From an uncultured Clostridia bacterium (GTDB lineage: Bacteria > Bacillota > Clostridia > Christensenellales > DTU072): DNA of 64,000 bases. Where the stretch lies: positions 1-64,000 of the forward strand of contig CAMOOO010000005.1 in NCBI GenBank assembly GCA_946621465.1. The letters run 5' to 3'. The notes beneath the pieces are model-generated. The model made no database searches and was not told the DNA's origin. It saw only the letters and a program-made list of their open reading frames with translations. Below are positions 15,482 to 22,143 of this stretch, in pieces (position 1 is the stretch's first letter; each line of letters opens with the position of its first letter). The translations under genes and the position numbers were made by a program.

Positions 15482-15510
15482 ATAATAAATTGAGAAAACT
15501 CAAATATCAA
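15482..15510 (-). promoter_or_regulatory. Main repressible promoter of the morphogenesis genes
   Basis: On the minus strand TTGATA (15510-15505) and TATTAT (15487-15482) are 17 bases apart, and operator O3 (TTGAGAAAACTCAA, 15490-15503) lies wholly in the spacer. Predicted transcription start is about 15475. The first gene is the 232-residue protein, and the co-directional genes down to 7436 could all depend on it. Confidence 0.82.
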
Positions 15511-15566
15511 GAGAAAATATAAAAAAAATTATAGAAAACTTGCCAATAGGTGACTATCTACGTTAT

Positions 15567-15671
15567 TTGACCCTCGAACTTGACGACGTTGTATGACGCC
15601 GGAAGGCGGCGCAACACATTCGCCCAGATCACAAGCCCCGGACAGTCACGGCGCTGAACGATCCGAAGGGG
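15567..15671. repeat. Provirus structured repeat, copy C
   Basis: Aligned with copies A and B; the hairpin is ACGCCG-gaagg-CGGCGC, fully Watson-Crick. The conserved ATTCGCCCAGATCACAAG block follows at the same distance. Located between the late promoter and the nested hairpin. Confidence 0.85.
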
Positions 15672-15713
15672 ACGGCGTTCTTCGTCCGTTGTAGTGGGAT
15701 ATTTGAGAATTAG

Positions 15714-15769
15714 ACGGCACCTTGTTCTGTCGAGTGGCGCGCGCTCCGCGCGCCGCCTTCCGGTGCCGT
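15714..15769. other. Nested perfect hairpin, candidate packaging signal or origin
   Basis: Outer stem ACGGCACC (15714-15721) / GGTGCCGT (15762-15769), 8 bp; inner stem GGCGCGC / GCGCGCC at 15736-15754 with a very short loop. Both are perfect and extremely GC-rich, able to form on single-stranded DNA. Confidence 0.7.
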
Positions 15770-16060
15770 TTCCGCCTCTTTTACGGCTCGAAAGCCTTGA
15801 ACGTCGGCACGCTAAACCGCTTTTGCCGGCCGTTCGACGCGCTTTAGAGCCTGTTTCTCCATGGAAGAGGGTTTTTCTTTTGGGAAGTTGGAAAAGTCAA
15901 GACTTTCCCATCCTTCCAACGTGTGGAATTGATGGAAAAAACGTTGTTTTTACGCACAATTCACGCATGGAAAAGTGGAAGACCCTTCAGGTATCCCACT
16001 TTACCACACTCACACTGACATTGGACAGCCGTTAATTGTCGCTACGCTCCGGATATTTTT

Positions 16061-17071
16061 TCAAGAAACATCCCTAAAAGGGAGATCTTCATTCAAAATT
16101 CTTTGAAAAATTGATGGTCCGTCATAAGTCCACTGATAATCCGGACGAAGAAGAAGCTTCAGAACGCCTTCCTCTCCGGCATAATAGCAGTTTTCGACGA
16201 TGTCAAGATACTGAATAGTTTGAAGCGGCAAGCCACGAGAAGTATAAACGCGACCGCCGTTTTTAATAGCGTAATGGCAAGTATAAAGAAGAGAAGACCG
16301 TAATTCTTTATCAGATCCACAGTCCAAAGACTCAAAATCATTGATACCGAACTTCTGACGCATCATGACGCTTTCCATCATGTTTTTCCAACAATGATCT
16401 TTTTGAGAAAAACGATGGACCTTTTTCAGGTCCGAAAAATAGTTTTCCGGATCTGAAATAAGGCAATGAAAATGGAGCCTTCCATTATCATCACCAAATT
16501 CAAAAGCGCCGAGAAAACGGACGCCGCGCCGAAAAGCAGTGTTCCCAAAAAAACGAAGAATTGATTTCATCCAATCCTCGGCAGTATCATGAATAGATCC
16601 GTCCCAAGTGAACGTAGAAAACCACGTCCAACGATCACGATTAAAAAATCCGCGCCGCATAAAACGCTTTTGTTTTGCAAATTGAGCATGAAGACGGGCG
16701 TCTTCCTTTAGGTCAACATAAGAAGATATATCATCATCGGAGACAGACATAAAGTCATTAAAATCCGATTCACGATTCTGCCGGGACTGTTGAAGGATCT
16801 TTTTTATATCATTGATCCTCTTATTGGCGGCAGATCTATCTGAACGAAAGCCGGTCCCATTCTCAGCGTCATATTTATCACATACAGATTGATAAATATC
16901 ACGCAAAGGATCAACCTTATATGAAGAACGACGTTTGCCGGATCCTTTTTTATAAACGATCTTTTCACCGGATGAAGGATCAACATATCCGATCATCGGA
17001 GCCTTGCCGTAATTATTCATGAAAGGCAGGATCATACATTCAGAATCAAAGTAAAATCCGTTCCTGAACAT
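16061..17071 (-). CDS. HUH rolling-circle replication initiator
   Basis: The product is 336 residues from the ATG at 17071; the frame continues upstream but that part overlaps another gene. It carries the three HUH endonuclease motifs in order: motif I FSTFTWDG at 151-158, motif II GRLHFHCLI with the metal-binding HFH at 200-202, and motif III LYTCHYAIK with Tyr263 and Tyr267 as candidate nucleophiles. It should nick the origin and start rolling-circle replication of the phage genome. Motif I and II wording resembles initiators of small ssDNA phages rather than plasmid relaxases. The N-terminal 140 residues are basic and unassigned. It overlaps the preceding 135-residue gene by 26 bases. Confidence 0.85.
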   Translation of the reverse strand: MFRNGFYFDSECMILPFMNNYGKAPMIGYVDPSSGEKIVYKKGSGKRRSSYKVDPLRDIYQSVCDKYDAENGTGFRSDRSAANKRINDIKKILQQSRQNRESDFNDFMSVSDDDISSYVDLKEDARLHAQFAKQKRFMRRGFFNRDRWTWFSTFTWDGSIHDTAEDWMKSILRFFGNTAFRRGVRFLGAFEFGDDNGRLHFHCLISDPENYFSDLKKVHRFSQKDHCWKNMMESVMMRQKFGINDFESLDCGSDKELRSSLLYTCHYAIKNGGRVYTSRGLPLQTIQYLDIVENCYYAGEEGVLKLLLRPDYQWTYDGPSIFQRILNEDLPFRDVS

Positions 17072-17453
17072 AACCAACCCCGTAAGTGTTTGAGAAAGAT
17101 AGTATAATAGAAGAAAGCCGGCAAAGGAATTTACCATGAAGCGAACAATCAGATACGCGCAAAAGGTGCGATACATCGCCGGCAACGACCCAATTTAAAA
17201 AACGGACGAGATCATCGTCATGAACGATACCGACGGACTTTTTAGAAAAGGATCCACGGTCGAAAGAAGACAAGTCGACGATGTATATTTCCCATGCGTC
17301 GAGCATATTAAAAACGATCTCATATTTTGATTTCCACTCCAAAGAAACAGAGGTTTTCTTTTCGTCTACCAAACGAGAAGATGACCCAACACCTTCACGT
17401 CGGAGCGGATAAAAAACGAAAGGTTCTTTACTGATTGCACAAGTCGGTTTCAC
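17046..17453 (-). CDS. Small provirus protein of unknown function before the initiator
   Basis: The product is 135 residues starting with GTG at 17453; AGGAG lies 8 bases upstream. No membrane segment or known motif is seen. The mix of Ser, Val and hydrophobic residues suggests a small folded cytoplasmic protein. Its end overlaps the initiator start, so the two are probably coupled. It is the outermost gene of the element on this side, only about 45 bases from the attachment site. A poor -10 (TATTAT on the minus strand, 17473-17468) may drive the pair. Confidence 0.72.
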   Translation of the reverse strand: MKPTCAISKEPFVFYPLRREGVGSSSRLVDEKKTSVSLEWKSKYEIVFNMLDAWEIYIVDLSSFDRGSFSKKSVGIVHDDDLVRFLNWVVAGDVSHLLRVSDCSLHGKFLCRLSSIILSFSNTYGVGYVQERILL

Positions 17454-17498
17454 TTTATTATCTCCTATAATACACTTTAAAACTATAAAAGACGTAGC

Positions 17499-17545
17499 CT
17501 GGCAGTCAAGAGGTCATGGGTTCGAGCCCCATTATCTCCACCAAA
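17499..17545. other. Right attachment site of the provirus
   Basis: A 47-bp copy identical to 4507-4553, running from the anticodon loop to the CCA end of tRNA-Ala. It lacks the 5' half and cannot make a tRNA. Confidence 0.93.
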
Positions 17546-17857
17546 TGAGTAAAAACAGTCAATTATGGCTGTTTTTTCATTTTATGATATGTTTTTAGGG
17601 GCTCGAACGGGCGGAAAAGATAACAATCCGGTGAATTGTTATCCCGCCCCGGCGTGATAGGCAGTGCGTGGACACCGAAGCGATAGCGTAGTCGTAGTCC
17701 GAGCATAGCGAGGATGCCGGAGCGAGCCCCATTATCTCCACCAAATGAGTAAAAACAGTCAATTATGGCTGTTTTTTCATTTTATGATATGTTTTTAGGG
17801 GCTCGAACGGGCGGAAAAGATAACAATCCGGTGAATTGTTATCCCGCCTCGGCGTAA
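17523..17857. repeat. 135-bp direct duplication with 200-bp period beside the attachment site
   Basis: Unit 1 (17523-17657) and unit 2 (17723-17857) are nearly identical. Each starts with the last 20-odd bases of the tRNA (CGAGCCCCATTATCTCCACC), contains the native tRNA terminator, then GGGGCTCGAACGGGC, which is an inverted copy of part of the T arm, then a hairpin GATAACAAT / ATTGTTATC framed by GGCGG and CCGCC. It appears to record an earlier integration or a local duplication at this tRNA. Confidence 0.85.
17551..17578 (+). terminator. Native tRNA-Ala terminator displaced by the provirus
   Basis: AAAAACAG / CTGTTTTT, 8-bp stem and T run, repeated exactly at 17751-17778. Before integration it would have followed the tRNA directly. 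Confidence 0.8.
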
Positions 17858-18123
17858 TATCATCATTATTTGCATTTTTGCGAAAAGCCAGTTGTCTTCA
17901 GGCAGTAGCGTGGGAGTGAGCCTGGTTTTTGTCCCAAAGAATAGGACTCGAACGGGCGTCTTTTTATCAATAGAAAAACAGAGTGTCTATTACATTTCAT
18001 CATGATAAGGGGATTTTTTAGTTAGGATTGCCCCTCATTCTTTAATACCGTTTTGCTTGAATAAAAAAAAGAATGCTGTGTGCGACATCCTTTTGTTTTA
18101 AGGGGTTTGGGGCGAGCAGGATT
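17858..18123. other. Intergenic stretch without a supported gene
   Basis: AT-rich in part; includes GGACTCGAACGGGC near 17951, another piece related to the duplicated unit. Nothing coding is seen. Confidence 0.6.
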
Positions 18124-18747
18124 TTACCAGGCGGTGGGGAGACCATCGACGTAGTACCACCAGTTGCCGGGGGCGGAGGGTTGGGTCTCGCTGTAGTAAT
18201 GGATGGTGTATTTTTCATTTACGTTGCCGTTCGTATTGTAAATGTCGATGGTATCCCAATCGCTTTCGCTGCCGTTATAGTGGATGTCGGTCAGGCTGTT
18301 ACAACCGAGGAAGACACTGCCTTCTAAGGTGGTTATGCTGTGGGGGATGACGATCCGGGTCATAGCTTTGCAATCATAGAAGGTACATTCTTTGAAGGTG
18401 GTTACGCCCGAGGGGATGGTAAACGAGGACAAGTCATGGCAACCGGAGAATGCGCCTTTACCGATCATGTGTAATTGACTGTTCTCGGCAATGGTAACGG
18501 TAGTCAGACGTTCGTTCCAATGGAAAGCCTCTTCTCCAATGTTGGTCACACTGGCAGGAAGTTCGATCGACTCCAAACCGGTGCAGGCATCAAAGGCTCT
18601 TATTCCGATGGTGTGCAGTTGACTGTCATCGGCGAAAGTTACTTTCTTCAATCTCTGATTATTCCGGAAGGCTTCGCTAATATAAAAAGGATAATAATTG
18701 CGCGAAAACTCACGACACTCATACCCCAATAAATACAACATTCTCAC
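18124..18747 (-). CDS. BspA-like leucine-rich-repeat protein, probably 5'-truncated
   Basis: The product is 207 residues. From about residue 25 it consists of LRR_5 (TpLRR/BspA) repeats of the kind IGIRAFDACTGLESIELPASV and IGKGAFSGCHDLSSFTIPSGV, ending in YYSETQPSAPGNWWYYVDGLPTAW, the tail seen also in the 800-residue LRR protein at 41917. Such proteins are normally exported and bind host or bacterial surfaces. Here there is no signal peptide, the first 20 residues do not fit a repeat well, and no ribosome site precedes the ATG, so it is likely a remnant that lost its 5' part. It lies next to the provirus junction. Confidence 0.75.
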   Translation of the reverse strand: MRMLYLLGYECREFSRNYYPFYISEAFRNNQRLKKVTFADDSQLHTIGIRAFDACTGLESIELPASVTNIGEEAFHWNERLTTVTIAENSQLHMIGKGAFSGCHDLSSFTIPSGVTTFKECTFYDCKAMTRIVIPHSITTLEGSVFLGCNSLTDIHYNGSESDWDTIDIYNTNGNVNEKYTIHYYSETQPSAPGNWWYYVDGLPTAW

Positions 18748-18905
18748 TATAAAAAAGTCAATGTGACCGGGAGGAAGTGCCCCTTAAAAGGGACGCATTA
18801 GTAAAGTTATACCCTTGACGCAAAGGATTGTGCGCACAAAAAAGGTTAATCCGGCAGAACTTTACTGCGTTTATGTCGGCACACGGCGTATTTAGGTCAT
18901 AACGA

Positions 18906-18934
18906 TTGACGAAAGGCGGAAATAATGGTACATT
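18906..18934 (+). promoter_or_regulatory. Promoter of the chromate-type transporter genes
   Basis: TTGACG (18906-18911), 17 bases, TACATT (18929-18934). It lies in what would be the extended reading frame, supporting the later start at 18951. Confidence 0.65.
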
Positions 18935-18950
18935 ATTTTTCAGGAAAAGT

Positions 18951-19592
18951 ATGAAAGAAGATCAAGAGAAAGAGGTTATTAAAGAACCGAATTTAATGAT
19001 GACGAAGATCAAAACGCTATGCAAGCTGTTTTTGGCAATGCTGAAAACGGGGTTGTTCACCTTTGGTGGGGGAGCGGCCATGATCAGCCTTTTGGAGAAC
19101 GAATTTGTCAATCGGAAGAAGTGGATGACTTCCGAAGAGTTCGCCGATCTTGTAGTCATTGCGGAGTCCACGCCCGGGCCGATTGCCATTAACTGTGCGA
19201 CCTATATCGGCTATAAAACGAGTAAAATAATAGGCTCGGTGGTCGCTACGATCGGTATGGTGATCCCGTCCTTTACCATAATTTATTTGATATCCCTCTT
19301 TTTTAATCGCTTTTTGGAGATCACTTGGGTGGCTTCCGCCTTTAAAGGTATTCAGGTGTGCGTGATCTTTTTGATTTTGTCCGCCGGACTGAAGATTTTT
19401 AAAAAGGTGCAAAAAAACCTATTCAGCATACTTGTCATGGTCGCAACATTTATCTGCATGATTATGTTCAGTCTCTTTTCCGTCACCTTTTCCGCCGTAT
19501 TCTACGTGTTGGTCAGTGGGTGCCTTGGACTGCTCGTCTACGCCATCGGCTATATTAAAGGGAAGAAGTCGGACGGAGAGGTGAAAAAATGA
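18951..19592 (+). CDS. Chromate-transporter family protein, first half
   Basis: The product is 213 residues. It is a short-chain CHR protein: GLFTFGGGAAMISLLENEF at about 31-49 is the family's FGGG motif, followed by ADLVVIAESTPGPIAINCATYIG and several membrane helices. Two such half-size proteins pair to form one antiporter. The family is named for chromate export but natural substrates in gut anaerobes are unknown. I use the ATG at 18951, which has AGGA upstream and lies just past a fitting promoter. Its stop overlaps the next gene's start (ATGA). Confidence 0.88.
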   Translation: MKEDQEKEVIKEPNLMMTKIKTLCKLFLAMLKTGLFTFGGGAAMISLLENEFVNRKKWMTSEEFADLVVIAESTPGPIAINCATYIGYKTSKIIGSVVATIGMVIPSFTIIYLISLFFNRFLEITWVASAFKGIQVCVIFLILSAGLKIFKKVQKNLFSILVMVATFICMIMFSLFSVTFSAVFYVLVSGCLGLLVYAIGYIKGKKSDGEVKK

Positions 19593-20161
19593 AGTATTTG
19601 ATTTTGTTTTTAACCTTTCTGAAAATCGGCGCGGTGTCCTTTGGCGGTGGGTACGGCATGATACCGCTGATACGTGACGACTGCATTTCGCACGGCTGGT
19701 TGACAGAGGACGAGATGCTGGACTTTATCGCCGTGTCCGAGTCTACGCCGGGGCCGATTGCCGTCAACATGGCTACCTTCGTCGGTTCGTCGCAGGGCGG
19801 CTTTTTGGGCGCGTTCTTAGCCACCCTCGGCATAGTCCTACCTTCATTCGTCATTATCTTACTTATCGCGGCGGTGCTAACGCGCCTTATGAAGTACAAA
19901 GGCGTAAAAGCGGTGCTGACTTCCATCCGTCCGGCAGTGGTCGGCATGATCGTTGCTACGGCGGTCATACTGCTATTAAACGTGCTGTTTGGAATAAAAA
20001 CGGTCCATAGCGAGTTTGCTTTCGACTGGCGCACCCTTTGCATCTTCGGCATCGTCGGCGCGATATCATTGGGGTATTTTATTTGGAAGAAAAAGACCTT
20101 TTCTCCCATCCTGCTGATTATCCTGTCCGGCGTCATGGGAGTGCTGTTTTTCGGCGTGTAG
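19589..20161 (+). CDS. Chromate-transporter family protein, second half
   Basis: The product is 190 residues. The same motifs appear as in the gene before it: GAVSFGGGYGMIPLIRD at about 14-30 and DFIAVSESTPGPIAVNMATFVG. It starts in a 4-base overlap, so the pair is made in equal amounts, as expected for a heterodimeric short-chain CHR transporter in the membrane. Confidence 0.9.
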   Translation: MKYLILFLTFLKIGAVSFGGGYGMIPLIRDDCISHGWLTEDEMLDFIAVSESTPGPIAVNMATFVGSSQGGFLGAFLATLGIVLPSFVIILLIAAVLTRLMKYKGVKAVLTSIRPAVVGMIVATAVILLLNVLFGIKTVHSEFAFDWRTLCIFGIVGAISLGYFIWKKKTFSPILLIILSGVMGVLFFGV

Positions 20162-20509
20162 CGCAAAAAAAGTCAACTTTCGTCCACAAGTTCGGTCACA
20201 GGCATATAAAAAGGATCAATCAAAAGCTCATTGAGCATACGTAAGTCCTACGGCTATACTTTTGCCGACGTCTATATTAATTCTTTGCCGGTTAAGGACA
20301 AGGAAGAGAAGATGAGTTCTTTGCACGAAAAAAGAAACGGTGACGTATTTTATCGAAAAGTTCCTCGTCTGCATCCTCGCGCATGCAACATTGTCAAGAA
20401 AAAGATACCTTTCGGATTCTTGATTTTGCCAAAGAATGGTGTTATTATAGGTGTGAACGTCGGAACAAAATGAGATCAAAGGTAGCAGGACAAGTATACG
20501 GAGAGAGTA
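20162..20509. other. Intergenic region before the esterase gene
   Basis: No convincing gene. An 80-codon frame at 20231-20473 starts with TTG, has no ribosome site and an ordinary composition; I do not accept it. The only element supported is the promoter at 20420-20448. Confidence 0.55.
20420..20448 (+). promoter_or_regulatory. Promoter of the alpha/beta hydrolase gene
   Basis: TTGATT (20420-20425), 17 bases, TATTAT (20443-20448); predicted start about 55 bases before the ATG. Confidence 0.7.
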
Positions 20510-21442
20510 ATGAAGAAAAACCGCGCAGAAGTGCTATTTAAATTGGTAGACGTCCTGATGACGCCGTTCCAGAATTTTCGACGTTACAAAAAGATAGCTT
20601 CCGTTCGCAATATTCAATACAGCGATATAGATAAGCGTCTGAAACTGGACGTGTATTTCCGAAAGGACAGTGACGACTCGCCAAAGCCGGTGATCGTGTA
20701 CTTTGCCGGTGGCGGCTTCATCGGCGGAAGCAAGGATTATCGCAAAAGCGCGCTACGCTTCTTTGCCAGCCTCGGTTACGTTTCTATCGGCATAAATCAC
20801 CGCCTGTCCCCACAATGTATCTTCCCCACCCACATTATAGACTGTTATACCGGATTGAACTTTCTACCGGAGATAGCCGAACGCTTCCACCTCGATCTTA
20901 ATCGCCTCATTATTGCCGGCGATAGCAGCGGAGGATACTTTGCTTCTTACTGCGTCGGTGCCTGTCTGAAACAGGACGTACGAGACGCAATCGGCCTTGT
21001 CGAACCCAAAGTCAAACCAATCGGGTGCGTCTGCTGGTGCGGCGCATACGACGTCCATAAACTTTTCGCGGCGAAAGTGGCGTTTGACCTTGCAAGGATC
21101 ACGGGCGAAAGCTATTTCGGGATTAAGCTGGATAAATATTGCAGCGGATTAAAGACGCTGGACAAAGCCGGCTACCTCTCGCCCATCGACTTTATCGACG
21201 AGAGCTGGGTACCGATGTATTTTAATTACAGCGTAAAAGACCTCTTTTGCCGAGGGCAGGGGGAGCTATTGGAAGAACGCCTCAAAAAGTACAACGTACC
21301 CTACCGTTGCACGTTTGCGAAGAACTTTTTTGCCAATCACGATTATCAGCTCTTTGCGTTGAGCTTTCATAGTAAAGCGGCACTGAACGACACCGCCGAC
21401 TTCCTGCGTGTCATGGCGGAAAAGGGGAAACTGGACGACTGA
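20510..21442 (+). CDS. Alpha/beta hydrolase, hormone-sensitive-lipase-like esterase
   Basis: The product is 310 residues. It has the oxyanion-hole region VYFAGGGFIGGSKDY at about 62-76 (the family's HGGG appears as AGGG) and the nucleophile elbow GDSSGG at about 139-144. Asp near 250 and His in NHDYQLF near 285 can complete the triad. It should hydrolyse a short-chain carboxylic ester in the cytoplasm; the substrate is unknown. A Gly-rich oxyanion loop without the His is a mild deviation. It is transcribed alone from its own promoter. Confidence 0.85.
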   Translation: MKKNRAEVLFKLVDVLMTPFQNFRRYKKIASVRNIQYSDIDKRLKLDVYFRKDSDDSPKPVIVYFAGGGFIGGSKDYRKSALRFFASLGYVSIGINHRLSPQCIFPTHIIDCYTGLNFLPEIAERFHLDLNRLIIAGDSSGGYFASYCVGACLKQDVRDAIGLVEPKVKPIGCVCWCGAYDVHKLFAAKVAFDLARITGESYFGIKLDKYCSGLKTLDKAGYLSPIDFIDESWVPMYFNYSVKDLFCRGQGELLEERLKKYNVPYRCTFAKNFFANHDYQLFALSFHSKAALNDTADFLRVMAEKGKLDD

Positions 21443-21475
21443 CGCTATCGATAATAAGAAGGCTTTTCTTTAGAA

Positions 21476-21504
21476 TTGATTTTTCGCCCGTGAATAAATA
21501 TAAT
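21476..21504 (+). promoter_or_regulatory. Promoter of luxS
   Basis: TTGATT (21476-21481), 17 bases, TATAAT (21499-21504); start predicted near 21511. The 50-base leader has no room for a SAM-type riboswitch. Confidence 0.75.
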
Positions 21505-21561
21505 AGTGTGGCAAAGGGCGAAGTAATTTAAGCCTTTCGCAAACAAAAAGGAGAAAAGAAT

Positions 21562-22086
21562 ATGGAGCTTATACAGAGTTTTTCCGTCGATCACAGAGCC
21601 ATCGTACCCGGCATTTTTACCAGCCGCGTGGATGAGATCGGGGGCGGAACGGCTACGACGTACGACGTTCGGTTGAAACGGCCGAACAAAGAACCGGTTA
21701 TTGACGTTGCGGCGATGCACACGTTAGAACATCTCGTGGCGACCTATCTGAGGAACGACGAGGAGTGGAAAAACGAGATCGTCTACTGGGGTCCGATGGG
21801 GTGCTTGACAGGCTTCTATCTCATCATGAAAGGGAGCCGCATGCCTAGAGAAATATACGACCTTATCTATGCCGCCTTCCAATCGGTGGAGCAAGCAAAA
21901 GAGATCCCCGGAGCTACGGCGGAGTGCTGCGGTCACTACCTCATGCACGACCTGGATATGGCAAAGTGGTACGCGCGCGAGTTCGTCGCCTACCTGGAAA
22001 TAAACGCCGATAACGACGCGATTTATTGCTATCCTAAGTCCGAACGTTTGATAACCGAGGACGGCAAGCATTTCTTCGATTCCTGA
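21562..22086 (+). CDS. luxS: S-ribosylhomocysteine lyase
   Basis: The product is 174 residues, slightly longer than the usual 150-160. It splits S-ribosylhomocysteine into homocysteine and the precursor of autoinducer-2. The metal-binding HTLEH motif lies at about 53-57, with the catalytic Cys in MGCLTGFYLI near 84, and the second metal ligand region PGATAECCGHY near 120. GGAGAAAAG precedes the ATG. It stands alone with its own promoter and terminator. Neither pfs nor other activated-methyl-cycle genes are in the window. Confidence 0.96.
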   Translation: MELIQSFSVDHRAIVPGIFTSRVDEIGGGTATTYDVRLKRPNKEPVIDVAAMHTLEHLVATYLRNDEEWKNEIVYWGPMGCLTGFYLIMKGSRMPREIYDLIYAAFQSVEQAKEIPGATAECCGHYLMHDLDMAKWYAREFVAYLEINADNDAIYCYPKSERLITEDGKHFFDS

Positions 22087-22113
22087 TACCTTTTAAGGGT
22101 TTTTAACGCCAAT

Positions 22114-22142
22114 AAAAAACAGCCCGTCGGGGCTGTTTTTTG
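22114..22142. terminator. Bidirectional terminator between luxS and the reductase
   Basis: AAAAACAGCCC-gtcg-GGGCTGTTTTTT, with A and T runs on both sides, serving two converging genes. Confidence 0.88.
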
Positions 22143-22143
22143 A

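Larger units (their letters stand above)
15511..16060. other. Main provirus intergenic region, candidate origin and packaging region
   Basis: About 550 bases between the initiator gene and the late promoter with no supported gene. It contains repeat copy C, a nested GC-rich hairpin (15714-15769) and a second complex inverted repeat (15889-15923, GTTGGAA / TTCCAAC enclosing AAGTC-aa-GACTT). Filamentous phages keep their replication origin and packaging hairpin in one such region beside the initiator gene. No nick site could be identified by eye. Confidence 0.6.
4507..17545. mobile_element. Inovirus-like provirus integrated in tRNA-Ala(GGC)
   Basis: The element is about 12,992 bp counting one attachment copy. 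Order from left: integrase and DNA methyltransferase (minus strand), repressor and membrane protein (plus), small toxin (plus), then a long minus-strand set: membrane ATPase, three tiny membrane proteins, three anchored or secreted proteins, a basic protein, a lipoprotein, a candidate DNA-binding protein, an HUH replication initiator and a leading small ORF. An HUH initiator, a membrane P-loop morphogenesis ATPase and tiny hydrophobic coat-like proteins, with no capsid, portal, terminase or tail genes, is the hallmark set of filamentous ssDNA phages. Large size and the lipoprotein are atypical of coliphage M13 but fit the broad inovirus diversity now known. It could instead be a related ssDNA satellite. 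Mobilisable plasmid-like elements would carry a relaxase rather than this initiator. Confidence 0.8.

Noticed and set aside
15694..16035. 113-codon plus-strand frame in the provirus intergenic region
   Set aside because: It spans the nested hairpin, is Arg/Pro-rich, lacks a ribosome site and opposes all neighbours.
17499..17545. Second tRNA gene
   Set aside because: Only the 3' half of tRNA-Ala is present; acceptor 5' strand and D arm are missing. It is the right attachment site.
4507..17545. Microvirus or conjugative/mobilisable element instead of an inovirus-like phage
   Set aside because: No major capsid of the microvirus type and a membrane motor ATPase are against a microvirus; no relaxase, VirB4 or other mating-pair genes are against a conjugative element. 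A plasmid-like satellite is not fully excluded.
20231..20473. 80-codon frame before the esterase gene
   Set aside because: TTG start without a ribosome site; overlaps the esterase promoter.
21505..21561. SAM riboswitch before luxS
   Set aside because: The predicted leader is about 50 bases and shows none of the SAM-box conserved blocks.
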